From Streptomyces sp. NRRL S-1022 (GTDB taxonomy: Bacteria > Actinomycetota > Actinomycetes > Streptomycetales > Streptomycetaceae): a stretch of 64,000 bases of DNA. Where the stretch lies: NCBI RefSeq assembly GCF_000720135.1, contig NZ_JOIU01000014.1:62001-126000 (forward strand), in the 5' to 3' direction. A model generated the notes under the pieces. That model worked only from the letters and a program-made list of their open reading frames with translations, did not search any database and had not been told where the DNA came from. Both the position numbers and the translations under genes were made by a program. Of this stretch, positions 17,178 through 24,906 are shown in pieces; the first letter of the stretch is position 1; each line of letters starts with the position of its first letter.

Positions 17178-18262
17178 ATGACGGTCACGCGCAGATCGGT
17201 TCTGGCGGCGGCCACGGCAGCGCCCGCGGCCGGCACGCTCCTGGGCGTTTCCGCGGCCCCGGCCGCCCGCGCCGCCGGCGCGTCCGCCGCCGGGGGACGC
17301 CACACCGTGCCGCTGCGGGACGGCTGGCGCTTCGCCCTGGCCGACCCCGGCGGCCTCACCGACCCGACCGACGCCCACGCCCGGGCGGCCGACCCGGACC
17401 ACGACGACGGGGACTGGCGCCGGGTCGCCGTGCCCCACGACTGGAGCATCGAGCAGACCCCCACGACCGAGCACGGCACCACCAGCGGCACCGGCTTCTT
17501 CCCGGGCGGCCTCGGCTGGTACCGGCTCGCCTTCACCCTCCCGCGGGCGTACGCCGGCAAGCGGGTCTCGGTGGAGTTCGACGGCGTCTACATGGACGCG
17601 TACGTGTACTGCAACGGCACACAGGCCGGCCGTCACCCGTACGGGTACACCGGCTTCGCCCTCGACCTCACCGACCTCGTCCACACCGACGGCACCACCC
17701 CCAACGTGCTCGCCGTCGAGGTGCGCAACCAGCTGCCGAGCAGCCGCTGGTACTCCGGCAGCGGCATCTACCGCGAGGCCCGCCTGGTCGTCACCGAGCC
17801 GGCCCCGGCTATCCGCCGCCGCCCGACTACCCGGACGCGGAGGCCAGTTACTCCGGCCGCCCGGACACCCTGCCCGCCGCGATGCTGGACGGCGACCCGG
17901 CCACCGGCTGGTCCAACGCCTTCGTCAAGGCGGCGACCGCCCTGCTGCCCGCCTTCAGCGGGGCCCGGGCCGAGGACTGGGTGTCGGTCGACTTCGGGCG
18001 CACCCGGACCTTCGGCCGGGTGGCGGCCTCCTTCACCGTCGACGCCGGCCACAGCCTGCCCGCCCGGGCCGAGGTGGCGGTGTGGGACGGGCACGCCTAC
18101 GTCCCGGTGACCGGGGCGGAGACGGAGTGGGCCGCCGCCTCCGGCAGCCCCACCGTCATCGCCTTCGACACGGTGCGCGGCTCCCGGCTGCGGCTGACGC
18201 TCACCAGCGCCCACCCGGGCCGGCCCGAGGGGGCGGTGCGCATCAGCCGGCTGGAGGCGTGA
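17178..18262 (+). pseudogene. GH2 beta-galactosidase remnant: internal deletion plus frameshift
   Basis: The first 210 or so codons encode a Tat-type signal (MTVTRRSVLAAATAA) and a clear GH2 sugar-binding domain (LRDGWRFALAD, VAVPHDWSIEQ, FFPGGLGWYRLAFTLP, VSVEFDGVYMDAYVYCNG, SSRWYSGSGIYREARLVVTEP). At about 17805-17820 this frame loses similarity and becomes Pro/Arg/Ser-rich. From the same point another frame reads YPDAEASYSGRPDTLPAAML and an accessory beta-sandwich ending at 18262 (GWSNAFVKAATALLPAFSG, EDWVSVDFG). The whole catalytic barrel, several hundred residues, is missing. Neither piece can be an active beta-galactosidase. The signal peptide and start at 17178 (GAGGAG upstream) remain intact, so a truncated secreted protein might still be made. 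Confidence 0.85.
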
Positions 18263-18285
18263 GGGTGCGGGGCACGGCCCGGGGG

Positions 18286-19008
18286 TCAGGCGGCGTCGTG
18301 GAAGACCAGGCCCAGCGTCCGCCGCCGCCCGGACCGCACGGTGCTCACCCCGTGCCGCATCGCCCCGGCCGACCAGCCGCGGCGCGTGCGCACGGGCCGG
18401 TCCCGGGTGGTGAACACCAGGCCGTGCCCCTGCCGCAGGACGCTCGCCGTCCCCCGGGACTGGGCGCGCGGGCGCTGTTCCACCAGGAGGAACTCACCGC
18501 CGGTGTAGTCGGTGCCGTACGCGTCCAGCGCCACCACCACCTGGAGCGGGAAGACCAGTTCGCCGAAGACGTCCCGGTGCAGGGCGTTCCAGTCGCCCGG
18601 CCCGTAGCGGAGCAGGATCTGCGCCGACCGGTCCTGGCCGGCCGCGTGGCAGCGCGCCAGCCATGCGTCGAGCGAGTCGGGCCAGGGGGCCGGGCGGCCC
18701 AGCCGGGCCGCCCAGTCCCGGGCGACGGGCAGCAGCCGGGGATAGAGCGCGGCCCGCAGCGCGGCGACCGGTGCGGGCAGGTCGTGGGTGAAATAGCGGT
18801 ACTCGCCGGAGCCGAACCGGTGCCGGCCCAGGTCGACCGTGGTGCGGAACAGCCCCGGCTCGTCGTACAGGGCGGCCAGGTCCGCGCACTCGGCCGGTGT
18901 CAGCAGCGGGCCGGTGGCCGCGCTGCCCCGCTCGTCCAGCTCGGCGGCCAGCGCGGCCCAGTCGGTACGGGCCGCCCGGCGGCGGGCCTCGGCCGGGGTC
19001 GGCGTCAT
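18286..19008 (-). CDS. 2OG-Fe(II) dioxygenase, prolyl-hydroxylase-like
   Basis: This 240-residue protein has the double-stranded beta-helix of iron/2-oxoglutarate dioxygenases. The metal triad is visible as His and Asp in NALHRDVFGELVFPLQ and a distal His in AMRHGVSTVRSGRRRTLGLVFHD, where the following Arg residues would bind 2-oxoglutarate. The N-terminal LTPAECADLAALYD is the usual capping helix. Substrate is unknown; the group resembles proteins annotated as prolyl 4-hydroxylase-like or HalD-type. The ATG is preceded by a perfect AGGAGG with 4-nt spacing. It is divergent from the toxin-antitoxin module, with 182 bp between them. Confidence 0.86.
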   Translation of the reverse strand: MTPTPAEARRRAARTDWAALAAELDERGSAATGPLLTPAECADLAALYDEPGLFRTTVDLGRHRFGSGEYRYFTHDLPAPVAALRAALYPRLLPVARDWAARLGRPAPWPDSLDAWLARCHAAGQDRSAQILLRYGPGDWNALHRDVFGELVFPLQVVVALDAYGTDYTGGEFLLVEQRPRAQSRGTASVLRQGHGLVFTTRDRPVRTRRGWSAGAMRHGVSTVRSGRRRTLGLVFHDAA

Positions 19009-19147
19009 GGGTCCTCCTGTTGCCCCTCGGGCTGGTTGCGTCGCGGTCGAGTCTGCCGCGCCGCGCGGTGCATGACCGGCGGAAACCGGACACCGTCCTC
19101 GGGGCCCTCCGGTACCGCGCTGATTCGCACTGATTCCGCGCTGACCT

Positions 19148-19173
19148 GCGGGTATTTACGCGTGAGTACCCGC
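19148..19173. promoter_or_regulatory. 26-bp dyad operator upstream of the antitoxin
   Basis: GCGGGTA (19148-19154) and its complement TACCCGC (19167-19173) flank a central ACGCGT palindrome exactly on the symmetry axis. The dyad ends 17 bp before the antitoxin ATG and overlaps the expected promoter, so it is the likely autoregulatory site of the ribbon-helix-helix antitoxin. Confidence 0.65.
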
Positions 19174-19190
19174 GCGGTACCGTGTGGGGC

Positions 19191-19430
19191 ATGCCAGCTC
19201 TCAACGTGGAGTTCAGCGAACGGGAACTTGAGGACCTGCGGCAGATCGCCAAGGAGCGCGGTACGTCGATGAAGGCCCTCGTCCGCGAGGCCGCCGCCGC
19301 CGACATAGCCCGGCACCGCGCCCTGCAGGAGGGTGCCGAGGCGTTCCGCCGCTTCTTCGCCGGCCACGCCGAGGAGTTCGCGGCGGCCTTCCCCGACGAC
19401 GAGCGTCCCGCCAAGGGCGAGGCCGCCTGA
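19191..19430 (+). CDS. Ribbon-helix-helix antitoxin-like protein
   Basis: This 79-residue protein begins PALNVEFSERELEDLRQIAKERGTSMKALVREAA, an N-terminal beta strand followed by two helices as in MetJ/Arc DNA-binding antitoxins. The acidic, Ala-rich C-terminal part (EGAEAFRRFFAGHAEEF) is suited to wrapping the toxin. No ribosome site precedes the ATG at 19191, and a promoter-like dyad ends 17 bp upstream, so translation may be leaderless. A GTG 9 bp upstream is possible but less likely. The toxin gene starts 3 bp after the stop. Confidence 0.8.
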   Translation: MPALNVEFSERELEDLRQIAKERGTSMKALVREAAAADIARHRALQEGAEAFRRFFAGHAEEFAAAFPDDERPAKGEAA

Positions 19431-19433
19431 GCG

Positions 19434-19811
19434 ATGCCCTCCGTCATCCACATCGACGTCCCGTGGCTGCTCCAGCGGCATGAGGAGGTCCTGCCCGACC
19501 AGCCCGCCGTGGACGACTTCTCCGCGCTGGTCGCCGCCGTCGCCCGGCACCGGGTGGACCCGCCCCGGCTCGGCGTGGACTCCGACGCGGCCTGGCGCGC
19601 CGCCGCGCTGCTGCACACCCTCGCCGTGCTCAAGCCGCTGCCCGCGGCCAACGCCCGCTTCGCCTGTGCCACCGCCGTGGCCTACATGTTCGTCAGCGGC
19701 GCCGGCATCGACCCGCCCTACGGCGCCCTGGTCGACCTGGCCCGCGACCTGATCTCCGGCAAGGCCGACGTGTACGGCGCCGCCGACCGGCTCCGCTCCT
19801 GGCAGATCTGA
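19434..19811 (+). CDS. Doc/Fic-like toxin with degenerate active-site motif
   Basis: This 125-residue all-helical protein matches the small Doc branch of the Fic fold in length and layout: N-terminal PWLLQRHEEVLP, central LLHTLAVLKPLPAANARFACATAVAYMF, and a C-terminal GALVDLARDLISGKADV. The central segment aligns with HxFx(D/N)GN(K/R)R, but the catalytic His is replaced (LKPLPAAN) and the Gly and the second basic residue are lost. Classical AMP or phosphate transfer is therefore doubtful. It follows the antitoxin gene by 3 bp, so the two form one operon. It could be a toxin with another mechanism, or an inactivated one kept for regulation. Confidence 0.75.
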   Translation: MPSVIHIDVPWLLQRHEEVLPDQPAVDDFSALVAAVARHRVDPPRLGVDSDAAWRAAALLHTLAVLKPLPAANARFACATAVAYMFVSGAGIDPPYGALVDLARDLISGKADVYGAADRLRSWQI

Positions 19812-19827
19812 CCCGCCGGCCGGCGGG
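19812..19827. terminator. Possible terminator palindrome after the toxin gene
   Basis: CCCGCCGGCCGGCGGG is a perfect 16-bp palindrome that starts directly after the toxin stop codon. Further GC-rich self-complementary sequence follows to about 19855. It could act as a transcription end, though there is no U-tract. Confidence 0.4.
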
Positions 19828-20125
19828 GGGAAGCCGCCGGGACCGCCGGCCGGGGACGGGCCGTCCGAGGAGGACCGGTTCCCAGTCCACTACCGGGCCG
19901 CCGGCTCCGGGAGCGTGCGCGCCCGGCCGGTGTGTGCGCACGCTTCACACGGGGTGCACGGGAATCCGGCCGCTTTTCCGCCAAGCCCTGCGCCACGGCC
20001 TGTTTCTGACTTTCTTTCAAACCGGCTGAAGTCGTACGTGCGCCTTGTTGCTCGTGTGGAAGTTGTGCAAGGGTTCAAACGCGGTGAATTTCCGCTCGCA
20101 CCACGCGCCAAAAGGAATCCGCTCC

Positions 20126-21655
20126 GTGCTCACCCCCCACCCCCCTCGCCCTTCCTGGCCGCCGCCCGGCGCCGAACCCGGGGAGTCCGACGAGTTCCTC
20201 GCCGGCCCGCTGCGGGCCGGCTCCGACGCGGAGGCCTCCCGGTCGGCCGCCCTGCTGATGGCCCGGCACTGGCAGCCGGCCCACGCGTACGCGGTCATCT
20301 GCCTGACCGCACCGGGACCCCTCGCCCACATGGTCACCGCCACCGCCTTCCACCAGGTCCTGGGGCGGCTGGCGCTCGGCGAAGGCGGCGACGCGCTGCG
20401 GCCCCGCCTGCTGGTGGCCGTCCGGGACACGGTCCTCACCTGGGCCGCCACCGACCGGATCACCGCCGTACTGCCCGGCCTCGGAAAACCCGCCGGGGGC
20501 CGCGGGATGCGCACCGCGCCGGCCCTGATACCGGAGAACCGCGTCCTTTCCGACCGCTCGTTCCACGCCCTTTCCCGGCTGGAACAGGCACTGCTGTGGC
20601 ACACCGAGGTCGAGGCGGAACCGCCCGCCGTGCCCGCCGGACTGCTCGGCATGGACATTCCGAGCGCGACGGCAGCGCTGGAACAGGCGCGGGAGAAATT
20701 CCGCGAGGGCCTGGTGCGCACCCACCGGGAACTCGCGCCCGGCAAGGAGTGCCGTTACTACAACCGCCTGCTGGACGTGCCGATCCGCCGGGGCGGCACA
20801 CTGCTGCCCGACGTCCAGGACCACCTGGCCGGATGCGCCTACTGCCGGCACGCGGCGGAGCAACTGGGCCAGGTCGACGCCGCCCTGGGCGTCCTGCTCG
20901 CCGAGGCCGTCCTCGGCTGGGGGGCCCGCCGCTACCTCGACTCCCGTCCCGGGCGCCGTCAGGGACCCGCCCGCGGCGGCTCCCGGCGGTCGGGCGGACG
21001 CCGGCGCGGCGGCGGGCGGCGCCGCGCCGGCGACGGCGCACCCGGGCTGCCGGGCCGGCTCCTCGCCGCCCTGTCCGGGCGCCGCCCGCCGGGCGCCTGG
21101 TCGTCCCGCACGCTGCTGACGGGCGTCGGCGTGGCCTCGGCCGGGCTGCTCGCGACGGTCCTCGCGGTCAGTGCGTGGCCGGACGGCGGCGGCACCGAAC
21201 CGGTCGCCGCCAGCGCGGTCCCCGGCGCGACGGCCTCGCCGAGCACCACGGGCCTGCCCGCCGCCAACCGGCCGGGCCCGCTGCGCAACGCCGCCGGACG
21301 CTGCCTGGATGTCAAGGGCACGCCGGAGGCCGGGGCGAGTGCCGTGCTCGCCGCCTGCTCCGGCTCGCCCACACAGCGGTGGACGTACGAGACGGACGGG
21401 CTGCTGCGCAGTGCCGCGGGCACCGGTCTGTGCCTGGACTCGCACGCCGACGCCGGGGTGGTGCTCCTCGGCCGCTGCGCCGGCGCCGGGTCGGGACGCG
21501 CCGACGACGTGCGCTACGACCTCACGCCCGAGGGCGAGTTGCTGCCGCGCTGGGACCGGACGCTCGCGCTCGCCGCCGGCGGTGACCGGGCGGGCGCCGA
21601 TCTCGTCGTCAAGGTCCGGGACGGGTCCGCCGGTCAGCGGTGGACGGCGGCGTGA
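20126..21655 (+). CDS. Second sigma-like / zinc-finger / TM / ricin-lectin protein (paralog of 6335-8269)
   Basis: This 509-residue protein shares the layout of the gene at 6335. Matching blocks include LLWHTEVEAEPPAVPAGLLG, CRYYNRLLDVPIRRGGTLLP, HLAGCAYC near residue 233 and LLAEAVLGWGARRYLD. A basic linker precedes one membrane helix at about 330-352 and a C-terminal ricin-type beta-trefoil at about 384-509, with QRWTYETDG and QRWTAA as QxW motifs. It lacks the long Thr/Pro and Gly tail of its paralog. GTG at 20126 has AAGGA 9 nt upstream; longer in-frame starts lack a ribosome site. I infer a membrane-bound carbohydrate sensor with a cytoplasmic sigma-like output. Confidence 0.8.
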   Translation: MLTPHPPRPSWPPPGAEPGESDEFLAGPLRAGSDAEASRSAALLMARHWQPAHAYAVICLTAPGPLAHMVTATAFHQVLGRLALGEGGDALRPRLLVAVRDTVLTWAATDRITAVLPGLGKPAGGRGMRTAPALIPENRVLSDRSFHALSRLEQALLWHTEVEAEPPAVPAGLLGMDIPSATAALEQAREKFREGLVRTHRELAPGKECRYYNRLLDVPIRRGGTLLPDVQDHLAGCAYCRHAAEQLGQVDAALGVLLAEAVLGWGARRYLDSRPGRRQGPARGGSRRSGGRRRGGGRRRAGDGAPGLPGRLLAALSGRRPPGAWSSRTLLTGVGVASAGLLATVLAVSAWPDGGGTEPVAASAVPGATASPSTTGLPAANRPGPLRNAAGRCLDVKGTPEAGASAVLAACSGSPTQRWTYETDGLLRSAAGTGLCLDSHADAGVVLLGRCAGAGSGRADDVRYDLTPEGELLPRWDRTLALAAGGDRAGADLVVKVRDGSAGQRWTAA

Positions 21656-21832
21656 TGCCGCCGGCGGTTGCCGGGCCCTGCCCGCTCCCGCCCGCCGCAC
21701 CGGCTCCCCGGGCTGCGGCCGGGAAGACTCCCGTCGCCGGTTGCCGGGGCTCCGCCACGGCGCCCTCCGCCGCCTCGCGATGCCCGGCGCCAGACCCCGC
21801 TCCCGGCTCCGGCCCGATCCGGACGAAAGGCC

Positions 21833-23011
21833 CTAGCGACGTGCGCCGCCGTCGGCCTCCAGGTCCGACGGCGTCACCGTGTCCGGCCGGGCGTGGCCCG
21901 ACAGGGCCAGCGTGAGGTCGAACTCCGCCAGCAGACAGCGGATGACGTGTTCGACACCGGCCCGGCCGTCCAGCCCGAGACCGTAGACGTACGGGCGGCC
22001 CAGCAGGACCGCCCGGGCGCCCAGGGCGAGGGCCTTGAAGACGTCGGCGCCGGTGCGCACACCGCTGTCGAACAGGACCGTCAGCCGGTCCCCGGCCGCG
22101 TCCGCGACGCGGGGCAGCGCGTCGGCCGCCGCGACCGAGCCGGCCACCTGCCGGCCGCCGTGGTTGGAGACCACCACGCCGTCCATGCCGGCGTCCGCGG
22201 CGAGCCGGGCGTCGTCCGGGTGCAGGACGCCCTTGAGGACGATCGGCCCGTCCCAGTGCGCGCGCAGGAAGGCGAGGTCGGGCCAGGTGTGACCGGCGTC
22301 CCCGAACAGGCCGAGGAAGTGCAGCACCGCCGCGTTCGGGTCCTCGTGCACCGGCTTGGCGAGGCCCGCCCGGAACGCGGGGTCGGTGAAGTAGTTGGCG
22401 GTGCCCACGCCGTGCAGGAACGGCAGGTACGCCTGGTCCAGGTCGCGGGGCCGCCAGGCCAGCAGCGGGGTGTCCAGCGTGACGACCAGCACCGAGAAGC
22501 CGGCCGCCCGGGCCCGGGCGAGGAAACTCCGGGTCACCTCCCGGTCCTTGCCCCAGTACAGCTGGAACCACCGCTCGGCGTCCCCCATCGCCTCCGCCAC
22601 CTGCTCCAGCGGGGTGCTGGACGCCGACGACAGGACGAACGGCACGCCCTGCGCGGCGGCGGCCCGGGCGGCGGCGGTCTCGGCGTCCGGATGCATGATG
22701 GACAGCACGCCGACGGGCGCCAGCGCGACCGGCGCCGGCAGCCTTCGCCCCAGCACCTCGGTCGTGAGGTCCCGCTCCTGCACGTCCCGCAGCATGCGCG
22801 GCACGATCCGGCGCCGGTCCAGGGCCTCCCGGTTGGCGCGGGCCGTGCCGCCGTCGCCCGCGCTGCCGGCCACATAGCCCACCGGCCCCGGGCCGAGCCG
22901 GTGCTCGGCCAGCTCCTCCAGCCGGGTCAGATCGGTGGGGAGCCGGGGCACCGCCCCCGCCATCCCGTTCAGATAGATCTCGTACTGGAAGTCCGCCCAG
23001 TGCCGTGCCAT
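21833..23011 (-). CDS. FMN-dependent alpha-hydroxy-acid oxidase/dehydrogenase
   Basis: This 392-residue protein is a full-length member of the lactate oxidase / glycolate oxidase TIM-barrel family. Visible are the N-terminal RIVPRMLRDV, the FMN-binding APVGVLSIMHPDAE, SSASSTPLEQVAEA, WFQLYWGKDREVT, LVVTLDTPLLAWR, the catalytic VVSNHGGRQ (His base and Arg) and the phosphate-binding DSGVRTGADVFKALALGARAV with GRPYVYGLGLDG. It oxidises a small 2-hydroxy acid, lactate being most likely; the acceptor is unclear. The ATG has GGGAG 7 nt upstream. An inverted repeat at 23063-23088 lies in the promoter and suggests control by a dedicated regulator, which is not encoded next to it. Confidence 0.92.
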   Translation of the reverse strand: MARHWADFQYEIYLNGMAGAVPRLPTDLTRLEELAEHRLGPGPVGYVAGSAGDGGTARANREALDRRRIVPRMLRDVQERDLTTEVLGRRLPAPVALAPVGVLSIMHPDAETAAARAAAAQGVPFVLSSASSTPLEQVAEAMGDAERWFQLYWGKDREVTRSFLARARAAGFSVLVVTLDTPLLAWRPRDLDQAYLPFLHGVGTANYFTDPAFRAGLAKPVHEDPNAAVLHFLGLFGDAGHTWPDLAFLRAHWDGPIVLKGVLHPDDARLAADAGMDGVVVSNHGGRQVAGSVAAADALPRVADAAGDRLTVLFDSGVRTGADVFKALALGARAVLLGRPYVYGLGLDGRAGVEHVIRCLLAEFDLTLALSGHARPDTVTPSDLEADGGARR

Positions 23012-23062
23012 CCGTCAACTCCCGCCCGTCGTCGGCCGCGCGCACCCGACGATACGTGATCA

Positions 23063-23088
23063 CTTCATGAACACAAGGAGTCATGAAG
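23063..23088. promoter_or_regulatory. Inverted repeat operator upstream of the hydroxy-acid oxidase
   Basis: CTTCATGA (23063-23070) and its exact complement TCATGAAG (23081-23088) are separated by 10 bp. A second short palindrome GTGATCAC lies at 23056-23063. Both are 45-77 nt upstream of the oxidase start and fit a repressor or activator dimer site. Confidence 0.5.
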
Positions 23089-23366
23089 GGACTTGCAGGG
23101 GCCTCAGCCGGAATGTTTCAGGACGATTAACGAAGAGCTGTTTTTCGGCCATCCGGTCGCATCGGCGAGGGGGGAGCGGCTCTGTTCCGGGGTCCCGGCG
23201 TTCGAATTCCGTGACTTCACGCCACTGATTCAACACGAAAGGTTACTGAAACCCATGGGTTCGATGTGAGTTTCGCCCGCGGAGTCGGCAGAGTGGCGCT
23301 CGCCGCTCCGGCTCCCGACCGGACCGGAGCCGGCACCTCATCTGTTCGAGCGGAAGGATGCACACA
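23089..23366. promoter_or_regulatory. Region upstream of the protease inhibitor gene
   Basis: No supported gene lies here. It contains a perfect 12-bp palindrome AACCCATGGGTT at 23250-23261, about 105 nt before the inhibitor start, in a locally AT-richer stretch (23215-23270) that is the likely promoter zone. Confidence 0.4.
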
Positions 23367-23801
23367 ATGCGGAACACCGCGCGCTGGGCAGCGGCCCTCG
23401 GCCTCACGGCCGCCGCCGTCTGCGGACCCCTGACCGGGGCCGCCGTCGCTGCACCGGGCGCCGCCCCGTCGTCGCTCTACGCCCCCTCGGCGCTGGTGCT
23501 CACCACCGGCCACGGCAATGACGCGGCCACGGCCACACCGGAGCGCGCCGTCACCCTGAACTGCGCCCCCACGGCCTCGGGCACCCACCCGGCCGCCGTC
23601 CAGGCCTGCGCCGAACTGCGCGGCGTCGGCGGCGAACTCGACGCCCTGAAGCCCGCCGGCGACGTGATGTGCACCAAGGTGTACGACCCCGTCGTCGTGA
23701 CCGTCCAGGGCGTCTGGCAGGGCAAGCGCGTCTCCTACGAGCGCACCTTCGGCAACGCGTGCATGAGGGACGCCGTCGGCGGCAGCCTCTTCGCGTTCTA
23801 G
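23367..23801 (+). CDS. Subtilisin-inhibitor-like (SSI family) protein, P1 Lys
   Basis: This 144-residue secreted protein is a Streptomyces subtilisin inhibitor family member. A signal peptide of about 28 residues is followed by the mature inhibitor, which ends in the invariant [14 protein letters not shown]...SLFAF block. Two disulfides are expected: Cys66-Cys81 and Cys102 with the Cys of NACMRD. The reactive site reads MCTK-VYDP, so P1 is Lys104, which in this family favours trypsin-like proteases rather than subtilisin. I chose the ATG at 23367 because GGAAGG is 9 nt upstream; the ATG at 23358 would overlap the ribosome site. A double hairpin follows the gene. Confidence 0.93.
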   Translation: MRNTARWAAALGLTAAAVCGPLTGAAVAAPGAAPSSLYAPSALVLTTGHGNDAATATPERAVTLNCAPTASGTHPAAVQACAELRGVGGELDALKPAGDVMCTKVYDPVVVTVQGVWQGKRVSYERTFGNACMRDAVGGSLFAF

Positions 23802-23893
23802 ACCGGGATCGCGGTGCCCCGTGGACACCGGATCAGGCTCGCAACTGGGGAGTGCGGCCCCTGGAGCGGGGAACCTGCGATCTCGCACCGGGG

Positions 23894-23978
23894 CCGGCGG
23901 GCGGAGTGGGGCCGCCCGCCGGGCCCGGGCACACAGCCGCTCCCCGGGCGGTCCGTGGGGGACCGTCCGGGGAGCGGC
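23894..23978. terminator. Two tandem hairpins between convergent genes
   Basis: The first hairpin pairs CGGCGGGCGG (23895-23904) with its complement (23912-23921). The second is a 19-bp stem, 23936-23954 with 23960-23978, with a single G-U wobble and a 5-nt loop. They lie between the stops of the inhibitor gene (23801) and the CDGSH gene (24006) and probably terminate transcription from both sides. Confidence 0.8.
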
Positions 23979-24005
23979 GAAAAACAATCTGTTTCAACGG
24001 AGCGC

Positions 24006-24251
24006 TCAGGCCTTGCGCCGGTGACTCGTGTCGCACCAGGGGTAGCGGCGACTGCGCCGGCAGGTACACAGAGCGACACGGAACCGGTCCGAGGAGACCG
24101 TGCTCCCGTCCTCCAGTTCGATTTCCACGGGCCCTTCCACCAGGAGGGGCCCGCGCCGTTGCACGCTGATCCGGCGGGCCCGGCCGGCGGCGGCGCCGGG
24201 CGCCTGGCCGGCGGAGTCGCGCGCCGCGCTGTCAGAGGGGTCGTTCGGCAC
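24006..24251 (-). CDS. CDGSH-type iron-sulfur protein
   Basis: This 81-residue protein carries the CDGSH-family cluster motif CTCRRSRRYPWCDTSH, that is C-x-C-x2-S-x3-P-x-C-D-x2-H, giving the three Cys and one His ligands of a labile [2Fe-2S] cluster. The strand region ISVQRRGPLLVEGPVEIELEDG precedes it. Such proteins transfer clusters or electrons. Its ATG lies inside the 3' end of the methyltransferase gene (20-bp overlap), so the two are translationally coupled. It is the last gene of a three-gene operon with the methyltransferase and the heme-oxygenase-like enzyme. Confidence 0.92.
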   Translation of the reverse strand: MPNDPSDSAARDSAGQAPGAAAGRARRISVQRRGPLLVEGPVEIELEDGSTVSSDRFRVALCTCRRSRRYPWCDTSHRRKA

Positions 24252-24885
24252 GGATGACCACCAGTTCCTCTCTGTCCTCGGCCGGTGCGAGCAGCCCGCT
24301 CCGGCGCAGCCAGTCCTCCCGGGAGCGCAGCACCGGTCCGAAGGGGACCCAGCGGCGCCGCACCACCGCGGCCTTCAGCCCGGCGTCCCGCAGCAGCTCC
24401 AGGGTGCGGTCGGGACCGCTCAGCGCCGAGTGCACGATCAGCAGCGTGCCCCCGGGACTCAGCAGCGGCGGCGCGTCCCGGCAGATCCGGTCCAGCAGCA
24501 GCCGCCCGTCGCGGCCCGCGTCCCAGGCGACGGCCCGCCCGCGCGGTCCGCGCCCGGTGTCGGGCGCCGGCACGTAGGGCGGGTTCGCCAGGATGAGGTC
24601 GTACGTGCGGTCGCGCACCGGCGCGAACAGGTTGCCGCGCCGGATGCGCACCGGCAGCCGGGACAGCCACGCGTTCAGCCGGACCGTCCACACCGCCCGG
24701 CGGGACACGTCCACGGCGGTCACCTCGGCGCCCCGCCGGGCCGCCGCCAGGGCCAGCGCACCGCTTCCGGTGCCCACGTCCAGCACCCGGGCGCCGGGCG
24801 GCGGGGCCGCCTCGTCGAGGGCCTCGGCCAGCAGCTCGGTGTCGTCCTGCGGGGCGTACACACCCGGAAGCATCACAGCGATCAC
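24232..24885 (-). CDS. HemK/Mtq2-like class I methyltransferase
   Basis: This 217-residue SAM-dependent methyltransferase has motif I VLDVGTGSGALALAA, the acidic loop VTAVDVSRRAV, and the catalytic NPPYVP motif of the HemK/PrmC and Mtq2 class that methylates glutamine or related amide nitrogens. It lacks the N-terminal helical domain of PrmC, so it is not the release-factor enzyme PrmC itself and its target is unknown. It lies between the heme-oxygenase-like gene (21 bp upstream) and the CDGSH gene (overlapping). The start is uncertain: GTG at 24885, or GTG at 24876 or ATG at 24873; no good ribosome site is seen. Confidence 0.85.
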   Translation of the reverse strand: MIAVMLPGVYAPQDDTELLAEALDEAAPPPGARVLDVGTGSGALALAAARRGAEVTAVDVSRRAVWTVRLNAWLSRLPVRIRRGNLFAPVRDRTYDLILANPPYVPAPDTGRGPRGRAVAWDAGRDGRLLLDRICRDAPPLLSPGGTLLIVHSALSGPDRTLELLRDAGLKAAVVRRRWVPFGPVLRSREDWLRRSGLLAPAEDREELVVIRAERPL

Positions 24886-24906
24886 AGCGCCCGAGTACCC
24901 GGATGC

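Noticed and set aside
23083..23130. A 15-codon ORF (MKGLAGASAGMFQDD) with AAGGAG just upstream
   Set aside because: The ribosome site is only 2 nt from the ATG, the ORF overlaps an operator-like repeat, and it is too short to judge without comparison.
23270..23340. A possible tRNA-like stretch
   Set aside because: No cloverleaf with acceptor, anticodon and T-arm could be drawn; it is ordinary GC-rich promoter DNA.
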